A stretch of DNA of 7,410 nt from Dehalococcoidia bacterium UBA3254 (GTDB taxonomy: Bacteria > Chloroflexota > Dehalococcoidia > Dehalococcoidales > UBA3254): NCBI GenBank assembly GCA_002362735.1, contig DEUU01000088.1, positions 1 through 7,410 of the forward strand, given 5' to 3'. The stretch's first letter is position 1. Each line of letters starts with the position of its first letter. The translations under genes were made by a program, and so were the position numbers. Positions 6,737 through 7,410 of the stretch are shown here, piece by piece. The notes beneath the pieces are model-generated. The model was not told the origin of the DNA. It searched no databases and saw only the letters and a program-made list of their open reading frames with translations.

Positions 6737-7410
6737 ATGGCAAAAGAAATTACTATCGCTGAAGGGTTTGCAACGGTTCCACCAAGCGTTAGCGAGTTTC
6801 GACGTTTCTGCAGGGTATTCCTCGGTCGAAAGGTAGTTATTTTCGGTCTTGTTGTTATCCTGGTGCTGATAATAACTGCGATTTTTGCCCCCTTTTTGGC
6901 TCCTCACAACCCCTATCAGCAGAACCTGGATCAAACTTTACTTCAACCGAGTTGGCAGCACATATTTGGGACCGATGCTTTTGGCAGAGATACTCTGAGC
7001 CGTATAATCTACGGTACTAGAACTTCGCTGATGGTCGGCATGATAGCGATAGGGATAGCCGCTTCGGCCGGCATGATACTGGGATTAAATGCTGGATATT
7101 TTGGCGGAGTAGCAAATTTAATTATCATGAGGTCCGTTGATGCCCTCATGTCTATCCCGATGATATTGCTCGCCCTGGTCATCGCTTCCCTGCTTGGCAG
7201 CGGGCTGAAAAACGTGATGATAGCCCTTGGTATAGGAATGTTGCCGGCCTATGCCAGATTGATGTGCGGTCAAGTTCTTTCAGTCAGGGAAACTGACTAT
7301 ATTATGGCCGGTCATGCTACTGGAGCAGGTAACTTCCGTATTATGTTTCGCCATGTTCTACCGAACTGTTTTCCTCCATTGATAGTCCTGATAACCATGA
7401 TGATGGGGTC
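6737..7410 (+). CDS. ABC importer permease, DppC-type (3' end cut by the window)
   Basis: The visible 224 codons are the N-terminal three quarters or so of the second channel subunit, the partner of the DppB-type permease. A cytoplasmic N-terminus of about 30 residues precedes the first membrane helix (33-55), matching the OppC_N layout. The DppC signature FGTDAFGRDTLSRIIYG occupies 77-93. Further membrane segments lie at about 98-119, 138-155 and 158-172. The coupling loop reads YIMAGHATGAGNFRIMFRHVLPN (about 188-210); it keeps the family's ATG-AG spacing and HVLP ending, but the EAA triplet is MAG. The ATG at 6737 has AAGG at 6723-6726, overlapping the dppB-type stop codon, 10 nt upstream. 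The frame is open to the right edge without a stop. Two ATPase genes (DppD/DppF type) would be expected after it, but they are outside the window. Confidence 0.9.
   Translation, partial: MAKEITIAEGFATVPPSVSEFRRFCRVFLGRKVVIFGLVVILVLIITAIFAPFLAPHNPYQQNLDQTLLQPSWQHIFGTDAFGRDTLSRIIYGTRTSLMVGMIAIGIAASAGMILGLNAGYFGGVANLIIMRSVDALMSIPMILLALVIASLLGSGLKNVMIALGIGMLPAYARLMCGQVLSVRETDYIMAGHATGAGNFRIMFRHVLPNCFPPLIVLITMMMG

Noticed and set aside
1..7410. CRISPR array, tRNA, rRNA or insertion-sequence ends
   Set aside because: No regularly spaced repeats, cloverleaf-like sequence, rRNA motifs or transposase coding were recognised by eye on either strand.

Overview
The window reads as accessory DNA from an anaerobic, mid-GC bacterium. 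The lipoprotein has a Thr/Ser/Pro-rich linker straight after its lipobox cysteine, and an oligopeptide-type ABC importer sits beside an AprAB-like flavoprotein/ferredoxin pair. From general knowledge this looks most like Dehalococcoidia (Chloroflexota) or a similar sediment anaerobe. That placement is inference and was not tested by any search.

Layout. Positions 1-500 hold no intact gene, but three reading-frame pieces (about 185-446) look like the remains of one decayed gene. A MarR-family repressor gene lies on the minus strand (501-1004). A 579-bp AT-rich divergent intergenic region follows, carrying a near-consensus sigma-70-type promoter (TTGACA-N17-TATAGT, 1420-1448) that points into a five-gene plus-strand array. 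In order, the array encodes a lipoprotein solute-binding protein of the SBP_bac_5 family (1584-3206), an FAD-binding flavoprotein of the fumarate reductase/AprA superfamily (3257-5212), a two-cluster ferredoxin with an AprB-like C-terminal tail (5256-5594), and two DppB/DppC-type permeases (5768-6724 and 6737 to the window edge). The ATPase genes of the importer are not in the window and probably lie downstream.

How it may work. The binding protein and permeases should import a small organic or peptide-like solute. The flavoprotein has no export signal, so it should act in the cytoplasm with the ferredoxin as its electron partner. Because the redox pair is placed inside the transporter gene set, between the binding protein and the permeases, the simplest reading is an import-and-redox module for one imported compound, possibly under control of the divergent MarR protein. 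The flavoprotein keeps AprA-like features (an RSG motif instead of the covalent-FAD histidine motif, and an NPHEL...DYPE-type C-terminus) but differs in the central region expected to form the substrate pocket. The substrate is therefore unknown, and this is the most interesting point in the window.
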